Below are positions 1 through 8,856 of a stretch of DNA of 64,000 nucleotides, piece after piece. Position 1 is the stretch's first letter. The number at the start of each line of letters is the position of its first letter. This DNA is from Pseudonocardia thermophila (GTDB taxonomy: Bacteria; Actinomycetota; Actinomycetes; Mycobacteriales; Pseudonocardiaceae): NCBI RefSeq assembly GCF_900142365.1, contig NZ_FRAP01000006.1, positions 124,001 to 188,000 of the forward strand. Direction: 5' to 3'. Made by a program: the position numbers and the translations under genes. The notes under the pieces are model-generated. The model had not been told where the DNA came from. It did not search any database and saw only the letters and a program-made list of their open reading frames with translations.

Positions 1-716
1 CGGAGGACGTCGACGCCGAGGTCCGCCGCATGCTCCGCGCGCTCGCCCGCGCCCCAGGCCACCGTCACCGGGCGGCCCCGACCGGTGACGGGCTGGACCT
101 GCGCACCAGCCTCCGGCACGGACTGCAGGCCGGGGAGCTGGTCGAGCTGCGGCGCACCCGGTTCCGGCCGAGCCGGGCCGAGATCGCCATCCTGTGCGAC
201 GTCAGCTCGTCGATGACCGGCATGACCGGCCTGTTCCTGGCCGTCACCCATGCGCTGGCGCGGCAGGCCCGGCTCGTCGAGGCCGGGATCTTCCACGTCG
301 ACCTCACCCTGATCGGGGAGCAGCTGCGGCGCCTCCCGCTGAGCGCAGCCGTGCGACGGCTCGGTGCGGAGTCGGGCGGCACCCGGATCGGTCACTGCCT
401 GCGGGAGTTCCTCGACGCCGTCGAGTTCCGCCTCAGCGCGCGGACGATCGCTTTCATCCTCTCGGACGGCTGGGACGTCGGGGAGCCGGAACTCCTCGCC
501 GCCCAGATGCGCCGGCTGCGCGAGCGCGTCGGCCGGATCGTCTGGTGCGACCCGCACGCCGCCGCCACCGGGTTCGATCCGCAGGTTCGTGGGCTGTGCG
601 TGGCGTTGCCGTACGTCGACGACCACCTCGACCTCTCCGGCCCCGCCGCCCTGCGCGGCATCGCCGATCACTTCGAACGCCCACACCAACCACGGAGGAC
701 CCATGACCGTTCGTGA
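1..716 (+). CDS. VWA (CoxE-like) domain protein, 5' end outside window
   Basis: The reading frame is open from base 3, so the gene begins upstream; about 237 C-terminal residues are visible. A von Willebrand A fold is indicated by the MIDAS residues DVSSSM (about residue 66 of the visible part), SGGTRIG and SDGWD. The preceding LRHGLQAGELVELRRTRFRPSR is typical of CoxE-like VWA proteins, which usually work with a MoxR/CoxD-type AAA+ ATPase encoded just upstream; that partner would lie outside the window. The metal-binding VWA domain is expected to act in the cytoplasm, helping to mature or load metal into a client enzyme. The stop overlaps the next start (RidA) by 14 bp, so the two are probably co-transcribed. 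The client is unknown. Confidence 0.85.
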   Translation, partial: EDVDAEVRRMLRALARAPGHRHRAAPTGDGLDLRTSLRHGLQAGELVELRRTRFRPSRAEIAILCDVSSSMTGMTGLFLAVTHALARQARLVEAGIFHVDLTLIGEQLRRLPLSAAVRRLGAESGGTRIGHCLREFLDAVEFRLSARTIAFILSDGWDVGEPELLAAQMRRLRERVGRIVWCDPHAAATGFDPQVRGLCVALPYVDDHLDLSGPAALRGIADHFERPHQPRRTHDRS

Positions 717-1095
717 AGAGCTCGTCGTCCCCGGCGGCCCGCCCGCCGTGTCCCACTACACCGACGCCGTCCGCTTCGGCGACCTCCTGTACGTGTCCGG
801 GATGGTCGCGCTCTCGCCCGAAGGGGAAGTCATCGGGAAGGGCGACGTCACAGCGCAGGCTCGGTACGTCCACGAGCTCATGAGCAAGACGTTCGAGCTG
901 GTCGGCGCGTCCTTCGCCGATGTGCTGAAGGTGACCGTCTACCTGACCGACATCAATGACCGCCAGGCCGTCAACGAGGTCCGCAAGGAGTTCTTCGGGC
1001 CCGCGAAACCGGCGTCCACCCTCGTCGAGGTCAGTGCGCTCGTGCTGCCGGAGCTGCTGGTCGAGGTCGAGGCGGTCGTCGGGATCCCGTCGTGA
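703..1095 (+). CDS. RidA/YjgF/YER057c family protein
   Basis: A 130-residue protein of normal RidA length. RidA enzymes are small trimeric deaminases that hydrolyse reactive enamine/imine intermediates; many paralogues have unknown substrates. Family features are LLYVSGMVAL near the N terminus, VLKVTVYLTD at about 70-79, and a C-terminal strand LLVEVEAVVGI. The conserved arginine of canonical RidA (in RxxV..LP) is not evident: the corresponding segment reads ALVLPELLVEVEA, so the substrate may differ. The ATG at 703 has GGAGGA 6-11 nt upstream and lies inside the end of the VWA gene. A second RidA paralogue is at 58819. Confidence 0.88.
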   Translation: MTVREELVVPGGPPAVSHYTDAVRFGDLLYVSGMVALSPEGEVIGKGDVTAQARYVHELMSKTFELVGASFADVLKVTVYLTDINDRQAVNEVRKEFFGPAKPASTLVEVSALVLPELLVEVEAVVGIPS

Positions 1096-1144
1096 GCACG
1101 GCACGCTCGATGGCTACCCGGGGCATCCCCCTCGTCGATCTCAC

Positions 1145-1265
1145 AATCTACCCCTGTGCACCGCCGACGCCGCTGTCGTCGGGATGGCCGAACGGCTCGG
1201 GCTGAACGAGGTCGCCACCTCGACGTCCACCCGCGGCACGTCGATCGCCTCACCCGGACCGCCGC
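1145..1265 (+). pseudogene. C-terminal remnant of a PIN-domain (VapC-like) toxin
   Basis: Read in the frame of base 1148, this short stretch encodes LPLCTADAAVVGMAERLGLNEVAT. This matches the last third of actinobacterial PIN ribonucleases, where an acidic residue of the active site sits in the TADA segment. After VAT the family continues LDRRHF; here the sequence jumps frame and continues [10 protein letters not shown], as expected after a small deletion that removed the RRHF part. No start codon, N-terminal half or antitoxin gene is present. It is a relic, not a working toxin. The assignment rests on motif recognition only. Confidence 0.55.
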
Positions 1266-1984
1266 CACAGCCGCCAGGCCCGCGGCTCGCCCGCGTGCGC
1301 CTGGGCAGCGTCGGCCTGGGCGAAGCGCAGCCGCACGCGCGCACCGCCCAGGCCTGACCGCTCGATGTGGATCGTCCCACCCGTGGCCTCGACGGCGTCG
1401 CGGGCGATAGCGAGCCCGAGGCCGGTCGAGCCCGACGTGCTCACGCCGCGGCGCAGGGCTGCTGCCGGGTCGGTGAACCCCGGGCCGGCGTCGTCGACGT
1501 CGAGCCGCACCCACCCGGCGTGCTGCACCACCGACACGCCGAAGGCGGTCCCGTCCGGGACGTAGCGGAAGATGCCGCCCATCAGGGCGTCGACGACGGC
1601 GGCCAGGTCCTCCGCTTGCAGCGGGAATGTCGCCGGACCGCGGGGCAGATCGACGCTGCAGCTGCGGCCACCGTGACGGCCGAGGGCCGAGCAGAACGCC
1701 ATCCGCCGCGACACGACCTCGACGGCGTCGCAGCGCGCCGCCTCGTCGAGCACGCTCGGAGTCGCCGGGACGGCGCGGATGAGCGAGTCGACCGCACTGC
1801 GCACCCGATCGGCCGCGGGATCGGGGCCGATGGCGCCGACGTACAGCGACAGCGCGGTGAGCGGGGTGCGCAGCCGGTGCGACAGGTCGGCGGCGACCCG
1901 CCGCTCGTGGGTGCGCGCGTTCTCGATCCGCACCCCCACCGACTCCACGCCGGCCGCGAGCGCCGCGGTCTCCGGGGTCGACAT
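1250..1984 (-). pseudogene. Beheaded sensor histidine kinase (dimerisation and ATPase domains only)
   Basis: The readable protein from ATG 1984 is 244 residues. It has the phospho-acceptor box [13 protein letters not shown] (about residue 34), the G1-type motif DDAGPGF and the G2-type motif [13 protein letters not shown]. These are the HisKA and HATPase_c parts of a membrane sensor kinase. The sensor domain, both membrane helices and HAMP domain are missing, and no response regulator lies nearby. Upstream the frame runs directly into an ABC-ATPase fragment, giving a 299-codon chimera that starts at 2149. The catalytic residues look intact, so a cytosolic kinase fragment could still be made. 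The structure looks like a deletion product. Confidence 0.7.
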
Positions 1985-2041
1985 GGTCAGCCGCTGCGGG
2001 GCCGCACCTCCTGCCGGCCTCGCGCAGCATGACGACCAGCT

Positions 2042-2232
2042 CGCCCAGCCCAGGTCGGCGCTGATCTCCTCCAGCCCGGCGACCATCCGCAGCGCCGTGG
2101 TCTTGCCGCATCCGGACGGCCCCACCAGCACGAGGAACTCGCCGCCCATGATGTCGATGGTGAGGTCGGTGACGGGCCGCGTCCCGTCCGAGTACGCCTT
2201 ACCGACACATGGTCGATATCGGTACCTGCCAT
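2042..2232 (-). pseudogene. 5' fragment of a MalK/UgpC-type ABC ATPase, frameshifted
   Basis: An ATG at 2232 preceded by GGGGGAG opens [10 protein letters not shown]. About one base is then missing near 2203, and the sequence continues in another frame as [16 protein letters not shown] followed by the Walker A segment [16 protein letters not shown] and [12 protein letters not shown]. The homology ends there, at about 2060, and the histidine-kinase remnant follows. All of the ATPase after the first ~60 codons is gone. Its residues differ from those of the intact MsiK-type ATPase at 6963-8051, so it is a separate paralogue rather than a recent copy. Confidence 0.75.
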
Positions 2233-2368
2233 GACTCCCCCGCGGGCTACGGCGCCTCGGACGTGATGGCCGTCACTGACAGGGCGAAAGCGTAGGGACA
2301 AGCACCGAAAGAGGGCCTTAAGAGCGCGCCACACGTGGCTCAAAGCCGGCGACTGCCACACTCCGCCC

Positions 2369-2656
2369 GTGACGGTTCGACTGTGCGCGCTGCTGTGGCC
2401 CCACGACGGGAAGGACACCGAGCTGCGCCGCTACGAGGACGCCGTGCTCCCTCTGCTGACCGAGCACGGCGGCACGCTGGTCGCCCGGGAGACGGTCACG
2501 CGGACGAGCCCCGACGATCCGCTCGAGATCCACGTCCTCGAGTTCCGCGACCAGGCCGGGCTGGACGGCTACCTCACCGATCCGCGCCGCCTCGCGCTGG
2601 AGGACGACCGGGTCCGGGCGATCGCCCGCTCCCAGGTGCTCCGCCTGCGAGCCTGA
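2369..2656 (+). CDS. Small dimeric alpha/beta-barrel protein (YciI/DUF1330-like)
   Basis: A 95-residue protein starting with GTG. The pattern MTVRLCALLWPHDGK, then LLTEHGGTLVARE, then PLEIHVLEFRDQAGLDGYLTDP resembles ferredoxin-like dimeric barrel proteins of the YciI, DUF1330 or antibiotic-monooxygenase type, in which one strand carries the EFRD segment. No catalytic residue can be named. It stands alone, 3 bp from the end of the convergent thioesterase gene. The function is unknown. Confidence 0.65.
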   Translation: MTVRLCALLWPHDGKDTELRRYEDAVLPLLTEHGGTLVARETVTRTSPDDPLEIHVLEFRDQAGLDGYLTDPRRLALEDDRVRAIARSQVLRLRA

Positions 2657-2659
2657 AGG

Positions 2660-3460
2660 TCAACCGCGCCAGCGCGACGCCGTGCCGACGGCGGCGAGCC
2701 GACCCGCAGCGTCGTGCAGCTCGGTGCGCACCACGGCGAACCGAGCGCCCACCCGCACCGGCGACGTGCGGGTCGTGAAGCGGCTGCCGTCCGCGGGCAC
2801 GGTGCGCAGGAACGTGGCGTCGTAGTCGGTCGGCGCGCCGGCCAGCCGTGGGGCGACGGCGTCGAGCCCACCGGACAGCGCGTCGGCGAGCACGGCCGCG
2901 ACGACGCCGCCGTGCAGCTGCCCGTACAGGTTGGCGAACGCGGAGGCGGCGATGCCCTGGGTCGACAGCCCGTCGGGCGCGGTCGTCACGGCCAGGTCGG
3001 CGAACCCGGTCGGCTCGCCGCCGGTCGCGACCTGCAGCGCCGTGCCCGGGGTGGGGGCGATGAGCGCACAGCGGCCGATGGCCCGGGCGAGCGGGACCCC
3101 GTCGGAGCGGACGAACTCGACCGAGCTCACCACCGCGTCCGCGCCGACGGTGACGGCGTTCGCGGTCGCGAGCACCTCGGTGCCCGCCCCCACCGGCGGG
3201 CTCAGCTCGCAGAACTGCAGCGTGAGCGTCGAGAGCCTGCGGTCGACGGTCAGCGTGGAGAACACCGACATCGTCACCGCGTAGTCGGCGAGCACCAGCA
3301 CCGCGCCCGGGCCGCGCACGCCGGACGCCGGCGGGGCCAGCAGACGCGCGGTCACCCGGCCCGGCTCGACGTGGCACAGCTCGGCGCCGACGGTGGCGAT
3401 CGCGGCGGCGACGGGGGCGGCACCGGCGACGGTCGCGTGCAGCCGTTCGCGGGGGAGCAT
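2660..3460 (-). CDS. Tandem hotdog-fold thioesterase family protein
   Basis: A 266-residue protein with two hotdog halves. The first (about 20-125) contains GPGAVLVLADYAVTMSVFSTL. The second (about 150-264) contains ANLYGQLHGGVVAAVLADALSGG, the PaaI-like helix motif with a conserved HGG. Such proteins hydrolyse acyl-CoA thioesters in the cytoplasm, and double-hotdog versions are common in actinobacteria. The substrate cannot be told from the sequence. The ATG at 3460 is the first in-frame start. No operon partner is close on the same strand except the DUF1707 gene 43 bp upstream. Confidence 0.72.
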   Translation of the reverse strand: MLPRERLHATVAGAAPVAAAIATVGAELCHVEPGRVTARLLAPPASGVRGPGAVLVLADYAVTMSVFSTLTVDRRLSTLTLQFCELSPPVGAGTEVLATANAVTVGADAVVSSVEFVRSDGVPLARAIGRCALIAPTPGTALQVATGGEPTGFADLAVTTAPDGLSTQGIAASAFANLYGQLHGGVVAAVLADALSGGLDAVAPRLAGAPTDYDATFLRTVPADGSRFTTRTSPVRVGARFAVVRTELHDAAGRLAAVGTASRWRG

Positions 3461-3503
3461 GCTGCCGACAGTAGGACTCCGTTCGGCCGGGCGCAGGACC
3501 CGG

Positions 3504-3935
3504 TCAGTCCCGCTGCGGGCGGCCGATCCCGAAGGCGTAGAGGACGGCGAGCGCGGCGCCGGGCACGAGCAGCCACAGCGGCCACGGGTGCACGACGATC
3601 CCGGTCAGGGCGAGGATGCCCCACGCCGTCGTGTTCACCACGGCCAGGCACGTCCAGATGATCGTGAGCACCCGCATCGCGGTGCCGCCGCCGGTGTCGG
3701 AGAACACCCGGGACCGCTTCGCGACGGCGCTGCCGGCAAGGGGCGGCTCCGGCAGGTCGGCGATCACCCTCTCCAGCTCGCCGCGGGTGCGAGCGGCCCA
3801 GGTGGCGCGCACGCGCTCGTCGAACTCGGCGAGGTCGAGCTGCCCGACCTCCTGGGCGCGGCGCAGCCGCTCCTCCACGCGGGTGCGCTCGACGTCGGAC
3901 ACGCGCAGTTCCTCCGGACGGACGGGCTCGGCCAT
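3504..3935 (-). CDS. DUF1707 (SHOCT-like) membrane protein
   Basis: A 143-residue protein. The N-terminal ~50 residues (ELRVSDVERTRVEERLRRAQEVGQLDLAEFDERV) are the DUF1707 helical hairpin typical of actinobacterial envelope proteins. Two hydrophobic helices follow, at about 90-110 (VLTIIWTCLAVVNTTAWGIL) and 117-135. It probably sits in the cytoplasmic membrane with the DUF1707 domain in the cytoplasm. Function is unknown. It is divergent from the peptidase gene at 3956, with only 20 bp between the two starts. Confidence 0.8.
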   Translation of the reverse strand: MAEPVRPEELRVSDVERTRVEERLRRAQEVGQLDLAEFDERVRATWAARTRGELERVIADLPEPPLAGSAVAKRSRVFSDTGGGTAMRVLTIIWTCLAVVNTTAWGILALTGIVVHPWPLWLLVPGAALAVLYAFGIGRPQRD

Positions 3936-3955
3936 CCGGCGATACTGGCACGATC

Positions 3956-5833
3956 ATGGCCATGGTCGTCCACCCCGTCGCCACCGTGCCCGAACGGCTC
4001 TTCCCCGACGACGACGAACGGGAAGCGCGCTGGCGGGCGCGGTTCACCGCGCCGCGGGTGTCGCGGCCGCACTGGGCGAAGGACGCGCCGGACCGCTGCG
4101 TCTACACCTCGAACGTCAGCGGGACCGTCGAGGTGTACGTGTGGGACCGCGCCACCGACACCCACCGCCAGGTCACCGACCGTCCCGCCGGCACCTACAA
4201 CGCCGCCCTCACCCCCGACGGGGAGCAGGTGTGGTGGTTCGACGACACCGACGGCGACGAGTTCGGGCACTGGGTCGCCGAACCGTTCGCCGGCCGACCC
4301 GCCGCGGAGGAACCCCGGCCGGCCGTGCCCGGCGTCGAGGACGGCTACGGCGCCGGCCTGGAGATCGGTCGCTCCGTGGTGGCCGTGGGGACGTCGACCG
4401 ACGACGGCACCCGAATCTGGGTGCGCCGGGGCGACGGCCCCGCCGAGCTCATCTACGAGCACCGGGAGGACGCCGGCGTCGGCGCGCTGTCGGAGGACGA
4501 GACGCTCCTGATCATCGTCCACTCCGAGCACGGCGACTCCCGCCATCCCGATCTGCGGGCGATCCGGGTGGCCGACGGCTCGACGGTCGCGGAGCTGTCC
4601 GACGGCCCGGGCAAGGGCCTGGACGTGACCGCGTTCTCCCCGGTCGCCGGCGACCAGCGGGCGCTGGTCGTGCACGAGCGGCGCGGCCGCGAGGAGCTGC
4701 TGATCTGGGACCCAGTGGCGGGGACCGTCACCGAACTGGACATCGACCTGCCTGGTGAGCTCGCCGCCGACTTCACCCCGGACGCCGAGGCCCTGCTGGT
4801 CTGGCACACCCACGCCGCCCGCACCCGTCTGTACCGCTACGAGCTCGCCACCGGCGCGCTCACCGAGCTGCCGACTGCGCCGGGCACCGTGACCAGCGCC
4901 GACACCCGACCCGACGGCACCGTCGAGTACGTGTGCTCGTCGGCCGCCGAGCCGGCGACGATCCGGGCGCTGCACCCCGACGGCACCGACCGCGTCCTGC
5001 TCGTCCCGCCCGGCGAGCGGGCCCCCGGATCGGTTCCGGTCACGGACCTGTGGGTGCCCGGGGACGGCGGGCGGATCCACGCGCTCGTCGCCCGCCCCGA
5101 CGACGCCGAGCTCCCCGCACCGACGGTGGTCAGCCTGCACGGCGGGCCGCACGCCGCCGACGAGGACGCGTTCAGCGCGGTCCGCGCGGCGTGGGTGGAC
5201 GCGGGGTTCGTCCACGTCGAGATCAACTACCGGGGCTCGACCGGCTATGGCTCGGCGTGGCGGGACGCGATCGAGGGCCGCCCCGGCACCACGGAGCTGG
5301 CCGACGTGGCGGCCGTCGTGGACCAGCTCGTCGCCGACGGGGTGGCCGATCCCGCGAAACTGGTCGTGGAGGGCTGGTCGTGGGGTGGCTACCTCGCGCT
5401 GCTCGCGGCCGGCATCCAGCCGGAACGGTGGGCGGCCTGCATCGCGGGGGTGCCCGTAGCCGACTACCTCACCGCCTACGCCGACGAGATGGAGCAGCTG
5501 CGCGCGTTCGACCGGGCGCTGTTCGGCGGATCTCCTGAGGAGAAGCCCGAGCTGTACCGCGCCGCGTCACCGATCACGCACGTCGCCGCCGTGCGCGCAC
5601 CGGTGCTGATCCTCGCCGGGGAGAACGACCCGCGCTGCCCCATCCGCCAGATCGAGAACTACCTCGACGCACTCGCCGAGGAGGGCAAGGACTACCAGGT
5701 GTTCCGGTTCGACGCCGGGCACGGATCGCTCGTCGTCGAGGAGACCATCGCGCACGTTGCGACGGAGATCTCCTTCGCTCGGCGTGCCGTCATGGGATGG
5801 TCACGCCGCGGCAACATGGAGTGGTCAGCATGA
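3956..5833 (+). CDS. S9 family prolyl-oligopeptidase-type serine peptidase
   Basis: A 625-residue protein with an N-terminal beta-propeller (repeated DG/TPDG strands such as LTPDGEQVWWF, about 40-370) and a C-terminal alpha/beta-hydrolase domain from about 385. The catalytic serine is in GWSWGG (about residue 478), with the aspartate in ENDPRCP and the histidine in DAGHGS. The oxyanion segment SLHGGPH is also present. No signal peptide is seen, so it is a cytoplasmic peptidase or acylaminoacyl-peptidase-like enzyme. ATG 3956 or ATG 3962 could start it. It ends in an ATGA overlap with the ACT-GNAT gene, indicating translational coupling. Confidence 0.9.
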   Translation: MAMVVHPVATVPERLFPDDDEREARWRARFTAPRVSRPHWAKDAPDRCVYTSNVSGTVEVYVWDRATDTHRQVTDRPAGTYNAALTPDGEQVWWFDDTDGDEFGHWVAEPFAGRPAAEEPRPAVPGVEDGYGAGLEIGRSVVAVGTSTDDGTRIWVRRGDGPAELIYEHREDAGVGALSEDETLLIIVHSEHGDSRHPDLRAIRVADGSTVAELSDGPGKGLDVTAFSPVAGDQRALVVHERRGREELLIWDPVAGTVTELDIDLPGELAADFTPDAEALLVWHTHAARTRLYRYELATGALTELPTAPGTVTSADTRPDGTVEYVCSSAAEPATIRALHPDGTDRVLLVPPGERAPGSVPVTDLWVPGDGGRIHALVARPDDAELPAPTVVSLHGGPHAADEDAFSAVRAAWVDAGFVHVEINYRGSTGYGSAWRDAIEGRPGTTELADVAAVVDQLVADGVADPAKLVVEGWSWGGYLALLAAGIQPERWAACIAGVPVADYLTAYADEMEQLRAFDRALFGGSPEEKPELYRAASPITHVAAVRAPVLILAGENDPRCPIRQIENYLDALAEEGKDYQVFRFDAGHGSLVVEETIAHVATEISFARRAVMGWSRRGNMEWSA

Positions 5834-6876
5834 ACGACGTGGCACTGTGGCGACTGCATGTCGAGCTCGAGGATCGACCCGGACGGCTCGGCGAGCTGGC
5901 CACGGCGATCGGTGGCGCGGGCTGCAACATCCTGTCCCTGCACGTGGTCGGCGAACCCACTGACGACGGCGCGGTCACCGACGAGCTGCTGGTGAAGGTG
6001 CCCGAGGGCACCGACCCGGCGGCGGTCGTCGCGTCCGTGGAGCAGGCCGGGATCCCCTGCACCCTGCTGGTGCGCGCGGACGCCACCGAACTCGCGGACC
6101 CGGCGACCACCGCGCTGGCGCTCGCGCGGATGGTGGCGGCCGACCCGGGCAGCGCCCCGCGCGCCGTGGCCACGATGCTGCGGGCGCAGCTGGTCGATCC
6201 GGCGATCGATCAGCCCGGGCACGTGCACACCCTCCGGGTCGGCACCCAGCAACTGCGGCTCTCGCGGGCGTGGCCGTTCACCGCGACCGAGCTGTCCCGG
6301 GCGGCGGCGCTGCTGGAGCTGGCGGCGCAGCTGTCCCTGCGCGGCGACCAGCAGCCCGGCGGCGAGGACCAGCAGATCGTCGCGCTCCCGGACGGTTCGC
6401 AGGTGCGGCTGCGCACCGCCACGCCCACCGACGGCCCGCTCGTCGCTGCGCTGCACGCCCGCTGCTCCCCGGCCACCCGCCGCGCCCGCTTCCTCAGCCC
6501 CACCCCGCAGCTGCGCCAGGAGGAGCTGGACGAGCTGCTCGGGATCGGCTCCGGGCAGGCGATCCTCGCGGTCACGGTGGACGGCGGCAGCGCCGTCGGC
6601 ATCGTGACGCTGTCCGATCCCGACCTCGGCGTGAGCCGCTTCGGGGTGCTCGTCGAGGACGCCTGGCAGGGCCGCGGCCTCGGTACGGCGCTGATGCGGC
6701 GCGCGGCCGAGCGGGCCGCTGCCGCCGGTGCGGCCGAGCTGACCGGCGTGGTGCGGCCGGACGGCGTCGGCGTCACCCGCCTGCTGCGCCGGGCCGGGAT
6801 GCTGCGGCCGTCGGCGGAGATGGTGGGAGACGAGGTGCACCTGCATGCGCACCTCGCGCCCGTGCCGGTCGGCTGA
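5830..6876 (+). CDS. ACT domain-GNAT acetyltransferase fusion protein
   Basis: A 348-residue protein. An ACT domain occupies about 1-80 (LWRLHVELEDRPGRLGELATAIGGAGCNI, the usual ligand-binding strand-helix). A less conserved middle follows, then a GNAT domain from about 185, with the acetyl-CoA loop WQGRGLGTALMRRA near residue 278. ACT domains usually sense amino acids, so the acetyltransferase may be switched by an amino acid, as known for some mycobacterial protein lysine acetyltransferases with other sensor domains. The start is chosen at ATG 5830 because it overlaps the upstream stop (ATGA); an in-frame GTG at 5797 lies deep inside the peptidase gene. Target protein or metabolite is unknown. 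Confidence 0.82.
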   Translation: MNDVALWRLHVELEDRPGRLGELATAIGGAGCNILSLHVVGEPTDDGAVTDELLVKVPEGTDPAAVVASVEQAGIPCTLLVRADATELADPATTALALARMVAADPGSAPRAVATMLRAQLVDPAIDQPGHVHTLRVGTQQLRLSRAWPFTATELSRAAALLELAAQLSLRGDQQPGGEDQQIVALPDGSQVRLRTATPTDGPLVAALHARCSPATRRARFLSPTPQLRQEELDELLGIGSGQAILAVTVDGGSAVGIVTLSDPDLGVSRFGVLVEDAWQGRGLGTALMRRAAERAAAAGAAELTGVVRPDGVGVTRLLRRAGMLRPSAEMVGDEVHLHAHLAPVPVG

Positions 6877-6897
6877 GCCCGGGGTTCGGCACGTGCC

Positions 6898-6951
6898 GAG
6901 GACGACGTCGCCGCGACCTCCGATCAATCGGTCCGCAGCGACGCCGTCCTC
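6898..6951. terminator. Candidate bidirectional hairpin between convergent genes
   Basis: Two 14-nt arms (6898-6911, GAGGACGACGTCGC, and 6938-6951) are inverted repeats with one mismatch. The 26-nt loop itself contains CCGATCAATCGG. It lies between the stops of the ACT-GNAT gene and the convergent ABC ATPase gene. There is no T tract, as is usual in high-GC actinobacteria. Confidence 0.5.
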
Positions 6952-6962
6952 GACGTGGCGTG

Positions 6963-8051
<1,089 letters not shown>

Positions 8052-8223
8052 GACGGGTCCTTCCCTTCCACCGGCAGGAACGTGCCGGACGATCCGAGTG
8101 TGAGGGCGGTGGCACTCTCGCACGCCCGACCGGAGCAGCGCCATACCCTGCTACCGACCGTCACGACGCAGGCACGATGGACGCACGGTGGGTAGCGGAT
8201 GCGACGATCCGTACGTGGACGAC

Positions 8224-8565
8224 GTGACGATCTGGCACAACCCGCGCTGCTCGAAGAGCCGCGGCGCGCTGCAGCTGCTCACCGAGGCCGGGGTGACGCC
8301 GACCGTGGTGCGCTACCTCGAGACCCCGCCGACCCGGGTCGAGCTGGAGGATGTGCTGCGCAAGCTGGGCACCGACGACCCGCGCGCGATCATCCGCACC
8401 GGTGAGAAGGCCTACCGCGAGCGCGGCCTCGCCGAGGCCGACCGCGACACCCTGCTCGACGCGCTGGTGGAGGAGCCGTCGCTGATCGAGCGACCGATCG
8501 TGCAGGCCGGGGACCGGGCCGTCGTGGGCCGGCCGCCGGAGAAGGTGCGCGAGCTGCTGGACTGA
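8224..8565 (+). CDS. ArsC/Spx family arsenate reductase-like protein
   Basis: A 113-residue thioredoxin-fold protein. VTIWHNPRCSKSRGAL carries the single active-site cysteine of ArsC (NPRCSKSR), and TGEKAYRERGL and ERPIVQAGDRAVVGRPPE match the family's arginine-containing regions. ArsC reduces arsenate using glutathione or another thiol, but many chromosomal members have unknown roles. The start is set at GTG 8224 because family members begin two or three residues before the HNP motif; GTG 8215 and GTG 8188 are in frame and possible. No ars genes are adjacent. Confidence 0.82.
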   Translation: MTIWHNPRCSKSRGALQLLTEAGVTPTVVRYLETPPTRVELEDVLRKLGTDDPRAIIRTGEKAYRERGLAEADRDTLLDALVEEPSLIERPIVQAGDRAVVGRPPEKVRELLD

Positions 8566-8593
8566 GCCCGGCTCGCGCGCCGGAGTCGTGGCA

Positions 8594-8620
8594 GAAGCGC
8601 CGCTGTGTCGACGGCGCTTC
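8594..8620 (+). terminator. Hairpin terminator candidate after arsC-like gene
   Basis: A perfect 9-bp stem (GAAGCGCCG at 8594-8602 with CGGCGCTTC at 8612-8620) with a 9-nt loop, 28 nt beyond the stop. No T run follows. Confidence 0.55.
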
Positions 8621-8856
8621 GCTCCGTCGCCGCAGAGCGCGGGCTCGCACGAGCGCCGTGATCACCTTCCGGTCGTGCTCGGCCAGGTGAGGCGGGACAG
8701 TCCGGGGTGGTGAGCCCGGGCGCCGTCGCGGCAGATCGGCTGCGGCGGGAGCCTCGGCCACGCCGGGAAGCGGCAGCGATGCGCGGCGTCGCGCGAGCCC
8801 GGGTGGGGTTCACCACGAACTGCGCACGCGTAACGGCGGCGGACGAGAATGGGCCG

